From: Caldalkalibacillus mannanilyticus JCM 10596
GTDB lineage: Bacteria > Bacillota > Bacilli > Caldalkalibacillales > JCM-10596
DNA length: 60,498 nt
Direction: 5' to 3'
Assembly (NCBI RefSeq): GCF_000615945.1
Contig: NZ_BAMO01000034.1
Coordinates: 1 to 60,498 of the forward strand
In this document: positions 8,454-18,010 of the stretch, piece after piece
Layout: every line of letters starts with the position of its first letter
How positions within the stretch are numbered: the stretch's first letter is position 1
Notes under the pieces: model-generated
Told to the model about the DNA's origin: nothing
Seen by the model: the letters and a program-made list of their open reading frames with translations, nothing else
Database searches by the model: none
Position numbers and translations under genes: made by a program

Positions 8454-9569
8454 TTAGATTAAGGTAAAGGGTTCTGTATGAGCCTTTGGTATAAGAACCT
8501 CTATATTCACTTTTTGCTCGGAAGCTGTTTGTTGTAATACCCGCTGTACGCCTACCATCATTACTTTTTCCACATGATGTCCAGGATCAACAAGCTGTAA
8601 TCCACTCATCATTGCATCATGAGCAGTATGAAAATAAACATCGCCAGTAACAAATACATCTACTCCTTTATATAAGGCAGCATTAATATATTTGTTGCCA
8701 TCTCCACCCAGTACCCCTATTTTCTTGACCTTAGAGTCAAGGTTCCCAACAACACGACAAAAAGGAACGTCAAATACCTTCTTCACATGCTCAACAAATT
8801 CCCTCAAGCTCATTTCTTGTTCTAATAAACCTGTTTTTCCTAGCCCATAAGCGTCACCGGTTTGCTCCAATGGATAGATATCATAAGCAACTTCTTCATA
8901 GGGATGCACCTTAAACATAGCTTGAAGGATTTTTTTCTCCAGGCCTGAAGGAAAGATCGTTTCAATTCTTAACTCCTCTACTTGCTCAAGCTGATCTTTT
9001 TGACCTATATAGGGCGTAGAGCCTTCGAGAGGCAAGAAGGTTCCTTTGCCTTTAGAGCGAAAAGTACAATGACTATACTTCCCGATTGCTCCTGCTCCTG
9101 CTTTTCCTAAAGCTTCCCTTACTTGTTTTTCATGATCCTTCGGGACAAAAACCACTAATTTTTTTAGAGGTTCATGGTACGTTACACTTAAGATCTCTTG
9201 ATTAACTAAACCCAGTTTATCTGCTAGCCAATCATTAACCCCACCTTTTGCAATATCAAGATTGGTATGGGCGGCATAGACAGCAATATCATTCTTGATG
9301 ATTTTTTCAATCAATTTCCCCATCGGTAAATCCGTTCGTAGCTGTGCCAATGGACGATAGAGAATAGGATGATGAGCAATGATTAAACCGACCTTTTGTT
9401 CTATCGCTTCATCTACAACGTCCTCCGTTACATCTAGAGTTACCATAACTTTATCAATTTTTTTCTGTAAGGTCCCTATTTGCAAACCAATTCGATCTCC
9501 CTCAACCGCTAAATGCTTAGGAGCAAATTGTTCTAGCCACTGAATAACAGTTTGAGCATGTACTGTCAT
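8454..9569 (-). CDS. Nif3-like dinuclear metal centre protein
   Basis: The family (YqfO/YbgI, GTP cyclohydrolase I type 2-like) forms hexamers with a two-metal site; its physiological role is unsettled. The metal ligands are seen in GLIIAHHPILYRPL (about residues 62-75), AAHTNLDIAKGGVNDWLA (about 98-116), and the C-terminal GDVYFHTAHDAMMSG. The middle part (about 140-240, with FKVHPYEEVAYDIYPL) is the PII-like insertion present in Bacillus YqfO. Length is 371 residues. The start overlaps the trmK stop by four bases (ATGA), so the two are translationally coupled, as in B. subtilis yqfN-yqfO. Confidence 0.93.
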   Translation of the reverse strand: MTVHAQTVIQWLEQFAPKHLAVEGDRIGLQIGTLQKKIDKVMVTLDVTEDVVDEAIEQKVGLIIAHHPILYRPLAQLRTDLPMGKLIEKIIKNDIAVYAAHTNLDIAKGGVNDWLADKLGLVNQEILSVTYHEPLKKLVVFVPKDHEKQVREALGKAGAGAIGKYSHCTFRSKGKGTFLPLEGSTPYIGQKDQLEQVEELRIETIFPSGLEKKILQAMFKVHPYEEVAYDIYPLEQTGDAYGLGKTGLLEQEMSLREFVEHVKKVFDVPFCRVVGNLDSKVKKIGVLGGDGNKYINAALYKGVDVFVTGDVYFHTAHDAMMSGLQLVDPGHHVEKVMMVGVQRVLQQTASEQKVNIEVLIPKAHTEPFTLI

Positions 9570-10279
9570 TCTTGAATCCCCTCCTCCAAGAGTTTAATCT
9601 CTGACTGAATCTCTTGTTCACGCACTCCCTTATCTTCTGCATTCTGTAGAGACAATAGGATTTTTTTCTTTTTCTCAATTTCAGCTGACCATTTTTTCTT
9701 GAAAACCTTTGATTTCTCCTGTAAAAGAAAAGGCCCTAACAGAATGGCTTTTTTTCTTTCCATTTCATCTAATCCCAAATAAGGTTTCTCAGGATCCCCC
9801 GGTTCTGCCATTAGAATCTCATAGATTTTATGATCCTCTTCGATCACTTTTTCTTCTTTAAGCTCCCAATGATGATCAATCAACCATTGTCTGATCAAAT
9901 GTTCAGCCATATTTGGTTGTAAAATAAGCCTTTTGACCTTAGACAGCTTCTCTATTCCTTCCTCAAGAATCTGGCAGATTAGAGCTCCTCCCATGCCAGC
10001 TATCGCAATCACATCTACCTCTCCATCTCTAATAACCTCAAGTCCATTTCCCTTACGCACGTCGACAACCCCTTTTAAACCAAGCTTTTCTACTTGATTT
10101 ACAGCGGATTGGTAAGGTCCTTCATTGATCTCTCCAGCTACAGCGGTACATATTTTCCCTTGAATTAAAAGATGAACAGGTAAATAGGCATGATCAGTCC
10201 CAATATCAGCTAAGCGGCTTCCAGCAGGAACCAATGATGCAACTTCAGCAAGTCGCTTGGAAAGTTGATGTTCATTCAT
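9566..10279 (-). CDS. trmK: tRNA (adenine(22)-N(1))-methyltransferase
   Basis: It transfers a methyl group from SAM to N1 of A22 in tRNA. The SAM-binding motif is SRLADIGTDHAYLPVHL (about residues 20-37), and the DUF633-type catalytic region reads VIAIAGMGGALICQILEEG (about 90-110). The C-terminal 70 residues are charged and helical, as expected for the coiled-coil tail of TrmK. Length is 237 residues. It is B. subtilis yqfN and sits downstream of sigA in that species too, though here three unrelated genes intervene. Confidence 0.92.
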   Translation of the reverse strand: MNEHQLSKRLAEVASLVPAGSRLADIGTDHAYLPVHLLIQGKICTAVAGEINEGPYQSAVNQVEKLGLKGVVDVRKGNGLEVIRDGEVDVIAIAGMGGALICQILEEGIEKLSKVKRLILQPNMAEHLIRQWLIDHHWELKEEKVIEEDHKIYEILMAEPGDPEKPYLGLDEMERKKAILLGPFLLQEKSKVFKKKWSAEIEKKKKILLSLQNAEDKGVREQEIQSEIKLLEEGIQE

Positions 10280-10316
10280 AAATAATCGATTTCTCCTTGC
10301 TATGGTATGTAGTAAA

Positions 10317-10345
10317 AGAGAACCTCTTTCTTAAAGAAGTTCTCT
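10317..10345 (-). terminator. Hairpin after the cytochrome c gene
   Basis: AGAGAACCTCTTT (10317-10329) and AAAGAAGTTCTCT (10333-10345) pair over 13 positions with one mismatch and a 3-base loop. On the minus strand it is followed by TTTAC, so as a terminator it is weak on U content but strong in stem. Confidence 0.55.
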
Positions 10346-10399
10346 CTGTTTTTGGGCGATCTTCCACATAGGGAAACACTCACTATGTCGAGCTAGCCA

Positions 10400-10729
10400 C
10401 TATTGATTTAATGATAGTAAGTATTCTGCAATTTCCGCTTCTCTTCCTTGTCCGAGATTCGGAGGCATTGATCCTGGTCCAGAAATGATAATATCGATGA
10501 TCTCTTCTTCAGTAAGAGTAAGTCCTAAGAGACTTGGAGCCATACCACCTGATAAGTCCCCCCCGTGACAGGACGCACAGTTTTTGGTGACAAATTCAGA
10601 AATCTCTACTGCTTCTCCCTCTCCTTGAGCCACATCTTCTGGATTTGCAGGATAACCCATGATACCTAACGCGAATGTTAAGAGAATTCCTGCAGCAAAA
10701 ATGGTTAGAAATACTTTAATCGGATTCAT
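10400..10729 (-). CDS. Membrane-anchored cytochrome c (cytochrome c-551 type)
   Basis: This is a small monohaem cytochrome probably feeding electrons to a terminal oxidase on the outer face of the membrane. The first 25 residues form one membrane segment (KVFLTIFAAGILLTFALGIMG); there is no lipobox cysteine, unlike B. subtilis CccB. The haem site is NCASCHGGDL (about residues 50-59), and the likely axial methionine is in GPGSMPPNLG near residue 83. Length is 109 residues. It is flanked by intergenic gaps on both sides, so it is probably expressed alone. Confidence 0.9.
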   Translation of the reverse strand: MNPIKVFLTIFAAGILLTFALGIMGYPANPEDVAQGEGEAVEISEFVTKNCASCHGGDLSGGMAPSLLGLTLTEEEIIDIIISGPGSMPPNLGQGREAEIAEYLLSLNQ

Positions 10730-10842
10730 GTACGAATTATTCCTCCTCGCTAGTAAAACTGTTCACTTTGAAGATTATACCACGATATTTATATTCTATC
10801 CATAAATACCACATTTATATTGCAGGATTCTTTGTGACATTT

Positions 10843-11982
10843 TTAACACCCGATCTCACGGGCAATAACATTTCTTTGAATTTCTGACGTCCCTTCACCA
10901 ATTTCTAATAATTTGGCATCTCGGAAGTAGCGTTCCACTTGATATTCTCTCATGTAGCCATATCCGCCATGAATTTGAATAGCCTGATCACATGCCCTCA
11001 TACAAATCTCTGAAGCGAATAATTTTGCCATAGAAGCTTCCTTCGTAAACTTCTTCCCTTGATCTTTTAACCAGGCTGCTTTATAAACCATTAATCTCGC
11101 CAATTCAATATTCATAGCCATATCCGCTAGTTTATGTTGAATAGCCTGAAACTTGGAAATGGAATGACCAAACTGTATTCTTTCTTGAGCGTATTGCAAT
11201 GATTTTTCATATGCAGCTTGTGCAATACCGACTGCCATCGCTCCGATTCCGATTCGTCCTCCATCGAGAGTAATCAAGAATTGTTTAAATCCTTCTCCTT
11301 GCTTACCAAGCAAATTTTCTTCAGGTATTTTAACATCCGCCAAAACAAGCTCTGTTGTATTAGAGGAGTGTAGACCTAGCTTCTCATAGTTATCAATCAC
11401 CGTGAACCCTACAGCATCTGTCGGAACAATGAACGCAGAGATTTCCTTCTTTTCTCCTTTCTGTCCAGTTACGGCAGTTAGAGCAAGGTTTTTGGCATAA
11501 CTTGCATTGGTAATATAGCATTTATTCCCGCTAATAATCCACTGTTGATCTTTTTTTACAGCTGTCGTTCTCGTCCCAGCAGCATCTGAACCAGCGCTCG
11601 GTTCAGTTAGACCAAAAGCTCCTAGATATTCGCCTGTACATAATGGAGTTAAGTATTTTCTCTTTTGTTCCTCTGTCCCAAAAAGGTTTAGTGGAGCACC
11701 CCCCAGAGAAACATGAGCAGAATAGGTGATACCAGTAGACCCACATGCTCGACTTAGCTCCTCTACTACGATGGCAAAACTGATTGTATCCGCTCCACCA
11801 CCACCATATTCTTCTGGAAAAGGAAGTCCCATGATGCCTAATTCAGCCAATTTAGCAAAGATCTCTTGGGGGAATATTTTGTGTTTATCTCTCTTTTCTG
11901 CTTCTGGAGCTACTTCCTCATTTGCAAATTCTCGAATCATCTTTTGTATCATCATTTGATCTTCTGTTAGTTGAAAGTTCAT
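10843..11982 (-). CDS. Acyl-CoA dehydrogenase (short/branched-chain type)
   Basis: It is a FAD-dependent alpha,beta-dehydrogenation enzyme of fatty or branched-chain acid breakdown, passing electrons to ETF. At 379 residues it has the three standard domains. Signatures include [16 protein letters not shown] (about 123-138, FAD/substrate), [14 protein letters not shown], and the C-terminal [22 protein letters not shown] followed by [15 protein letters not shown], whose glutamate is the usual catalytic base. The exact chain-length class cannot be fixed from sequence alone. A perfect cre site lies between its promoter and start, so I expect CcpA-mediated repression by glucose. No ETF or thiolase genes are adjacent. 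Confidence 0.94.
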   Translation of the reverse strand: MNFQLTEDQMMIQKMIREFANEEVAPEAEKRDKHKIFPQEIFAKLAELGIMGLPFPEEYGGGGADTISFAIVVEELSRACGSTGITYSAHVSLGGAPLNLFGTEEQKRKYLTPLCTGEYLGAFGLTEPSAGSDAAGTRTTAVKKDQQWIISGNKCYITNASYAKNLALTAVTGQKGEKKEISAFIVPTDAVGFTVIDNYEKLGLHSSNTTELVLADVKIPEENLLGKQGEGFKQFLITLDGGRIGIGAMAVGIAQAAYEKSLQYAQERIQFGHSISKFQAIQHKLADMAMNIELARLMVYKAAWLKDQGKKFTKEASMAKLFASEICMRACDQAIQIHGGYGYMREYQVERYFRDAKLLEIGEGTSEIQRNVIAREIGC

Positions 11983-12009
11983 GATTTATATCCCCTCTCA
12001 CCAATAAAA

Positions 12010-12023
12010 TGAATGCGCTTTCA
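12010..12023 (-). promoter_or_regulatory. cre site (CcpA operator) of the acyl-CoA dehydrogenase gene
   Basis: On the reverse strand TGAAAGCGCATTCA fits the cre consensus TGNAARCGNWWWCA at every fixed position. It lies 28 bases before the gene and about 17 bases downstream of the -10, a position typical of carbon catabolite repression. The role is inferred from the match; ccpA is not in the window. Confidence 0.65.
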
Positions 12024-12039
12024 ATAAGCGACCACTATT

Positions 12040-12069
12040 ATTATATGTGATAAACGAATACGATTGCAA
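12040..12069 (-). promoter_or_regulatory. Promoter of the acyl-CoA dehydrogenase gene
   Basis: On the reverse strand, TTGCAA and a perfect TATAAT are 18 bases apart. The -10 is about 58 bases upstream of the ATG, with the cre site in between. Confidence 0.6.
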
Positions 12070-12077
12070 AAAATCTG

Positions 12078-12919
12078 CTAAATTTCCATTTTTGATAATT
12101 CCATGATCTTATTTCGATTTAGAAATAACAACATGGAGATCATAATGACCTTCACAAATATCATCAGTTGGATCATATCTAATGATGCCGCTGAAATATA
12201 AAAGGATTGTATTTCTGGAACAATCAACAATAGATGAGCGTGCAAGAAAACATTAAGGCTTGTTTTTTTACTTAGCTTTTTGAGAGGATAGGATACGGTG
12301 AAGAGAATTAGAAAAGCTAAAAACCATAATCCTTCAATATAAAACCAATTAAAATCATGAGCAAAAAACGGAAGCGTTACCCAACCTAAGATAAATATAA
12401 ACGATAATAAAGCTAATGCTTGTAAATACAAAATATTGAAAACGATACCTGTTATAAGCCAAATCAAACAAGTTAATAGGAGAAATAATGAACGATACAT
12501 GGAATCCTCAATGTGCCATAATGAAATGTACTGGGTTACTAAAAACATCAAAAGTACACAGCTTAAAGAAAAAATAAAATGTGCATAATGCTGCCGTTTT
12601 TTATATAAGATAAAACCCGTTAGATAACTGATGCTAAATAACAAGAGATAAAGTGCCATTTGCAATTCTCTGGAAAAATCGATAAAATAAAAAACAAATA
12701 CAGAACCTAAGATCAAGGCAAGGGCTAGAAGAAGAATGATATTCTTTTTAGAAACAAACGAATTTCTCTGAAAAAAATTCTGTTTTGATTGATCATCATT
12801 CAATTCTACGGACCCTTCCATGTATAAACTGAGTAGAAAATCACAATAGTCTCAGGAAGCATTTTTGTTTTTTTCCATGTTTGTATTTCTTGAATTATGA
12901 TTTTTCTTTTCATATCCAT
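12078..12919 (-). CDS. Polytopic membrane protein, DUF2157-like (frameshifted as sequenced)
   Basis: The clean ORF (12078-12821) encodes about eight membrane segments but has no ribosome site at its first ATG. In a second frame, an ORF starts at 12919 after GGGGGTGA and reads a helical head with EIQTWKKTKMLPE ending SVYTWKGP near 12817. Joining the two near 12825 by restoring one base gives a roughly 280-residue protein with the soluble N-terminal helix-turn region followed by an EG.. sequence and then membrane segments, like DUF2157-type proteins of Bacilli. Function is unknown. It lies downstream of sigA's terminator and upstream of the acyl-CoA dehydrogenase gene. Confidence 0.6.
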
Positions 12920-12980
12920 TAGACACTCACCCCCATCTTTTATCCTGTTAATAATTCAAAGGTACACCAAATCAAAGGTG

Positions 12981-13011
12981 AAAAAAAGACCTACTTTAAA
13001 AATAAAGTAGG
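12981..13011 (-). terminator. Terminator of the dnaG-sigA operon
   Basis: CCTACTTTA (12990-12998) and TAAAGTAGG (13003-13011) form a 9-bp stem with a 4-base loop. Seven A's on the plus strand at 12981-12987 give the U run. It starts 9 bases after the sigA stop. Confidence 0.88.
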
Positions 13012-13020
13012 CGAAAGTTT

Positions 13021-14152
<1,132 letters not shown>

Positions 14153-14193
14153 CATGAACCCTCCTTTCTAAAAATGTAAGCAAAACGGATAGG

Positions 14194-16014
14194 TCAAGAC
14201 TTCATGCGTTGTTTCATCTTAATGATTTCAGTGGCAATGAGTGCGGCTTGTAATACATCTCCTTGACGTTCTGCTATTCTTCTTTCTTCTTCTTTTTGTT
14301 CTATTTCTCTAAGGACTGGATAGCTGAGGATTTGTGATACGTAATCTTCAAGCTCTTTTTCAGAAGGTTTCGGATTTATATTCATCAAAGATAATTCTGC
14401 TGCTAATTGAATTAACTCTTGATCTTGAAGTTTAGAGAGAAATAAATGTACATCTGGCGAATGCCCTTCTGCATAATAAGCATACAGATAAGCAGCCAAT
14501 GCACTGTGTTCATCTATATTAAATTGACTTCCAACCTTAAGTTCAAGCCAATCAGAAACCTCTTTGTCACGCAACATATAGGCGATTACGATACGTTCGG
14601 CATTATGATAAGCTGGATATAGTTGCTTTATCTTAAACTGTTTTTCATTACGTACTATATTATTCCTATTACCTGGGTCCTTATCCCTACCCTCTTTTTT
14701 CTTTTCACTCCGATAAATTTGGAGCTGTTCTTGTTTCAGAGCGTCTAGTGATAAAGAAAATTCTTCTGCAATAGAGCGGAGATAATGATCTCGTTCTACT
14801 GCATGTGGAAGTCGACTGATCACCGTTAAGGCTTCACGAATATACCTCATTCGTTCTCCTTCGTCCTGTAAATTTCGACCTCTCTTAAGTACTTCTAATT
14901 TAAAAGATGGATAAGATCTAACTTCACCTATAATCTGTTTTCTAAAAGCAGCAGCTCCAAACTTCCTGATATAATCATCTGGATCAGATCCACTCGGCAA
15001 CATCGCGACTTTGATTAATAACCCTTGTTTCTCTAAAACCTCTGCTGCACGAGATACCCCTTCGATACCAGCCTGGTCCCCATCAAAACATAATATAACC
15101 TGCTCACTATTTCGTCTGATCATCCGCGCCTGTTCATCTGACAGTGACGTCCCCATTGTTGCTGTAACGTTAGATACTCCAGCCTGCCAAGCAGAAATCA
15201 CATCAACATAGCCTTCAAGCAAAATAGTGGTTTGCTGTTTTCTTATTTCTTGACGAGCATGATGAAAATTGAACAATTGTTTGTTCTTTCTAAAAATAAG
15301 ACTTTCTGGACTATTCAAATATTTTGGTTGACCATCTCCCAACATTCTTCCGCCAAAAGCAATCACATTTCCTTGCGTGTCCCATATAGGAAATATGACC
15401 CTATTTCGGAATCGATCAAAAAATTTCTCATTTTCACTTTTGGCAATCAATCCTCCCTTTTCCATTATGGAAAGAGGGTAGTTTCTCTTCTCCAAAAAGT
15501 TCACCAAGAAATCCCATGAATCAGGGGCATATCCAATTTGAAACTCTTTCAATGTTTCAAGGCGAAATCCCCTCTGTTCTAAGTACTCTCTTGCTTTTAT
15601 ACCTTCTGTTCTCTCCATTAGAACATGATGAAATAACTGAGCTGCTAAATGATGGGCCTTCAATACTACATCTTTTTCTTCATTTTTTTGTTGCGTTTCT
15701 GTGTTTGATGATGCTGGAACATGTAGATTAATTCCAACCTTTTCTCCTAGTACTTGCACCGCCTGAGGAAAAGAGTATCCCTCAATGTCCATTAAAAAAG
15801 ATACAGCGTTGCCAGCAGCACCGCATCCAAAACAGCGATAGAACTGTTTTTCTACATGGACAGAAAAAGATGGTGTCTTTTCTGCATGAAAAGGGCACAA
15901 TCCTAGGTAGTTCTTCCCACTTTTTTTCAAGTGAACATATTCACCAATCACATCGTTAATGTCAATTTTACTAAGAATTAATTGCAAGGTTTCGTCGGAA
16001 ATTGAAGGATTCAT
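14194..16014 (-). CDS. dnaG: DNA primase
   Basis: It lays down RNA primers for replication. At 606 residues all three domains are present: an N-terminal zinc-binding domain with CPFHAEKTPSF and FYRCFGCGAAGNAVSF (about residues 41-72), the TOPRIM polymerase core around 255-345 (LLEGYVDVISAWQAG, then ILCFDGDQAG with acidic metal ligands), and a C-terminal helicase-binding domain ending near residue 600. The ATG at 16014 follows GGTGGGATGATCGA. It is immediately upstream of sigA, the classic macromolecular-synthesis operon without rpsU, which lies at 33885 here. Confidence 0.96.
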   Translation of the reverse strand: MNPSISDETLQLILSKIDINDVIGEYVHLKKSGKNYLGLCPFHAEKTPSFSVHVEKQFYRCFGCGAAGNAVSFLMDIEGYSFPQAVQVLGEKVGINLHVPASSNTETQQKNEEKDVVLKAHHLAAQLFHHVLMERTEGIKAREYLEQRGFRLETLKEFQIGYAPDSWDFLVNFLEKRNYPLSIMEKGGLIAKSENEKFFDRFRNRVIFPIWDTQGNVIAFGGRMLGDGQPKYLNSPESLIFRKNKQLFNFHHARQEIRKQQTTILLEGYVDVISAWQAGVSNVTATMGTSLSDEQARMIRRNSEQVILCFDGDQAGIEGVSRAAEVLEKQGLLIKVAMLPSGSDPDDYIRKFGAAAFRKQIIGEVRSYPSFKLEVLKRGRNLQDEGERMRYIREALTVISRLPHAVERDHYLRSIAEEFSLSLDALKQEQLQIYRSEKKKEGRDKDPGNRNNIVRNEKQFKIKQLYPAYHNAERIVIAYMLRDKEVSDWLELKVGSQFNIDEHSALAAYLYAYYAEGHSPDVHLFLSKLQDQELIQLAAELSLMNINPKPSEKELEDYVSQILSYPVLREIEQKEEERRIAERQGDVLQAALIATEIIKMKQRMKS

Positions 16015-16164
16015 TCGATCATCCCACCAGTGATATTAATACATTCGCCATAGCAGCTAATCTTCCTGCTAATTCGACAAAAATTCAGCCCCTCATTATT
16101 TCGACCCTTAAAAAAGACCGAGTAGTTCAATGAGTTTAGGGAATGATTATTCTTATTCTCCTTA

Positions 16165-16191
16165 ATTCTACATCTAATGCTAATTTCCTTC
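16165..16191 (-). promoter_or_regulatory. Candidate sigma-H promoter of dnaG-sigA
   Basis: On the reverse strand GAAGGAAAT (-35) and GTAGAAT (-10) are 11 bases apart, matching the sigma-H pattern RNAGGAWWW-N11/12-RNNGAAT. It is about 150 bases before dnaG. The B. subtilis sigA operon is known to have a sigma-H promoter used at sporulation onset. The 439-base gap between yqfL and dnaG otherwise holds only the yqfL terminator and AT-rich DNA; an ORF at 16011-16274 lacks support. Confidence 0.5.
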
Positions 16192-16394
16192 TTAAAACCA
16201 ATTGTTTTAATAATCCGAAAATTGTCGTATGTTGTCGAAAGGAAAGACTTGACTTTTTTTCTCTTTACTATCATAACCTCTTTTCATAAAAAAAAACTTG
16301 ACTTTTATATTTTTTTTGTTCTTTTTCTTCTCACCTTCATTTTATTCTATATTAATAACTACATTCCTTCTTTTTTGCTTAAACTTTCTTTAGC

Positions 16395-16447
16395 AGAAAA
16401 AAAGAGCCTCATATCGCCTCCTTTATCTAAAAGGGAACGATATGAGG
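16395..16447 (-). terminator. Terminator of ccpN-yqfL
   Basis: CCTCATATCG (16407-16416) and CGATATGAGG (16438-16447) form a 10-bp stem around a partly paired inner loop. The plus-strand A run at 16397-16403 gives the U tract on the minus strand. Confidence 0.75.
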
Positions 16448-16453
16448 GGGGGT

Positions 16454-17278
16454 TTATGCCTTTGACTTACGGATGCTTTCCAAAATAATATTGGCCGTTT
16501 CTTCTACAGCCTTATTCGAAACATCAATAACTTGACAGCCAATTTGGTCCATTACACGTTTAGAATATTCTAATTCCGCTGTAATTCGCTCCATATTAGC
16601 ATAGCTTGCTTGAGCCTGCAGTCCTAAAGCCTTCAGTCTTTCAGATCTGATTCCATTCAATGCCTCTGGATTAATTGTGAGTCCGATACATTTTTTTGGA
16701 TTCACTTTGAATAACTCTTCAGGCGGAGCTACTTCAGGTACAAGCGGAACATTTGCCACTTTGACTCTTTTATGAGCTAAATACATAGATAACGGGGTTT
16801 TTGATGTTCTAGAAACCCCAATCAAAATAATATCCGCTCTTAGCAGCCCTCTTGGATCTCGCCCATCATCATATTTAACTGCAAATTCAATGGCTTCTAC
16901 CTTTCTGAAATAATCCTCGTCTAAACGATGAACCATACCAGGTCGAAACTTAGGTGGAGACTTAACGAGCCCTTGTAAACCATCTAACATAGGACCCATT
17001 ATATCTACAGCTGGAATGCCTTCTTTCACCGCCTGCTCTTTCAAATATTTTCTTAGCTCAGGCACAACCAAAGTAAAAGCAATAATAGAATTCGATTCTT
17101 TTGCCATACTTAGTACTTCATCAAGGGTACTTATATCTTCTATATATGGAATTCTTCGCAGTTCAAGCTCGCTTGATTCAAATTGGCTTGCAGCTGCTTT
17201 TGTCACTAGCTCAGCCGTTTCTCCAACAGAGTCTGATACAATATATACTTTTAGTTTTTCTGTCTGTTCCATTGTCAC
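16454..17278 (-). CDS. yqfL: Bifunctional kinase/pyrophosphorylase regulating PPDK or PEP synthase (DUF299)
   Basis: Family members phosphorylate and dephosphorylate a threonine of pyruvate phosphate dikinase or PEP synthase, switching it off and on. The nucleotide-binding motif is [22 protein letters not shown] (about residues 150-171), with a family N-terminus [19 protein letters not shown]. Length is 274 residues. It directly follows ccpN with a 12-base gap, the same pair as in B. subtilis, where YqfL modulates CcpN action. Its PPDK/PEP synthase target is not in the window. Confidence 0.93.
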   Translation of the reverse strand: MTMEQTEKLKVYIVSDSVGETAELVTKAAASQFESSELELRRIPYIEDISTLDEVLSMAKESNSIIAFTLVVPELRKYLKEQAVKEGIPAVDIMGPMLDGLQGLVKSPPKFRPGMVHRLDEDYFRKVEAIEFAVKYDDGRDPRGLLRADIILIGVSRTSKTPLSMYLAHKRVKVANVPLVPEVAPPEELFKVNPKKCIGLTINPEALNGIRSERLKALGLQAQASYANMERITAELEYSKRVMDQIGCQVIDVSNKAVEETANIILESIRKSKA

Positions 17279-17289
17279 CCTCCCTCACC

Positions 17290-17934
17290 TTATATTTCTT
17301 CATTCCCCAATTCTACATAAGCTCTTGTGATATTTGTTTTTGTGATTCGACCTATGATTTCATAAGGGTTTATATCTGATTGATCCTCATTAACTCGAAC
17401 AACAGGGAGTGCATCTATTTGATATTGGATCATTTTAGAAGCGGCATCATGTAAACTTTCATCAGGATAAGTTAATATCAAGTTTGGCATGCGTGTCATA
17501 ATGACACTGACGGGAATATCTTCTAGGCTCTGCTTGCCTATCGCAGATCGTAATAAATCTTTTCTAGAAACGACTCCTACTAGCCTATTATCTTGATTAA
17601 CTACAAAAAGGGTCCCCACATCCTCTAAAAACATCGTACAAATCGCATCATATACCTTAGAACTATCACGAATCAAAATGGGTACAGATTTATACTCATT
17701 CACTTTTTTCTTCTTGATGCTTTCACCTATGGCTTGGATGGTTGATTTCCCAGAATAAAAGTATCCCACCCTTGGACGCGCATCAAGAATTCCAGACATG
17801 GTTAATATCGCTAAATCAGGTCGCAAGGTTGCACGAGTTAGATTCAGTTTTTCAGCGATGCTCTCCCCCGTTATAGGACCATGATCTTTCACTATTTGAA
17901 TAATTTTCTCTTGCCTATTCGTCAGTTCGATGAT
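17290..17934 (-). CDS. ccpN: CcpN-type repressor of gluconeogenesis
   Basis: CcpN represses gapB and pckA-type genes in glycolytic conditions. The N-terminal HTH_11 winged helix includes ITGESIAEKLNLTRATLRPDLAILT; two CBS domains follow (about residues 80-205). From the GTG at 17892 the product has 200 residues but lacks the first helix. The frame continues upstream to 17934 as ...IELTNRQEKIIQIV, which matches the normal CcpN N-terminus, yet there is no ATG, GTG or TTG there: the AAGGTGG Shine-Dalgarno is followed by TGAACGATCATCGAA. A lost base in the start region is likely. Confidence 0.9.
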   Translation of the reverse strand: MIELTNRQEKIIQIVKDHGPITGESIAEKLNLTRATLRPDLAILTMSGILDARPRVGYFYSGKSTIQAIGESIKKKKVNEYKSVPILIRDSSKVYDAICTMFLEDVGTLFVVNQDNRLVGVVSRKDLLRSAIGKQSLEDIPVSVIMTRMPNLILTYPDESLHDAASKMIQYQIDALPVVRVNEDQSDINPYEIIGRITKTNITRAYVELGNEEI

Positions 17935-18010
17935 CGTTCACCACCTTCATCTACAAAGGACCATTATAGCTTCTATACTATCTCTTGTACTTTAAGTATT
18001 CAAGTTTTAT

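Noticed and set aside
16011..16274. 87-codon ORF upstream of dnaG on the minus strand
   Set aside because: No ribosome site, composition of AT-rich spacer, and it covers the likely sigma-H promoter and leader of dnaG.
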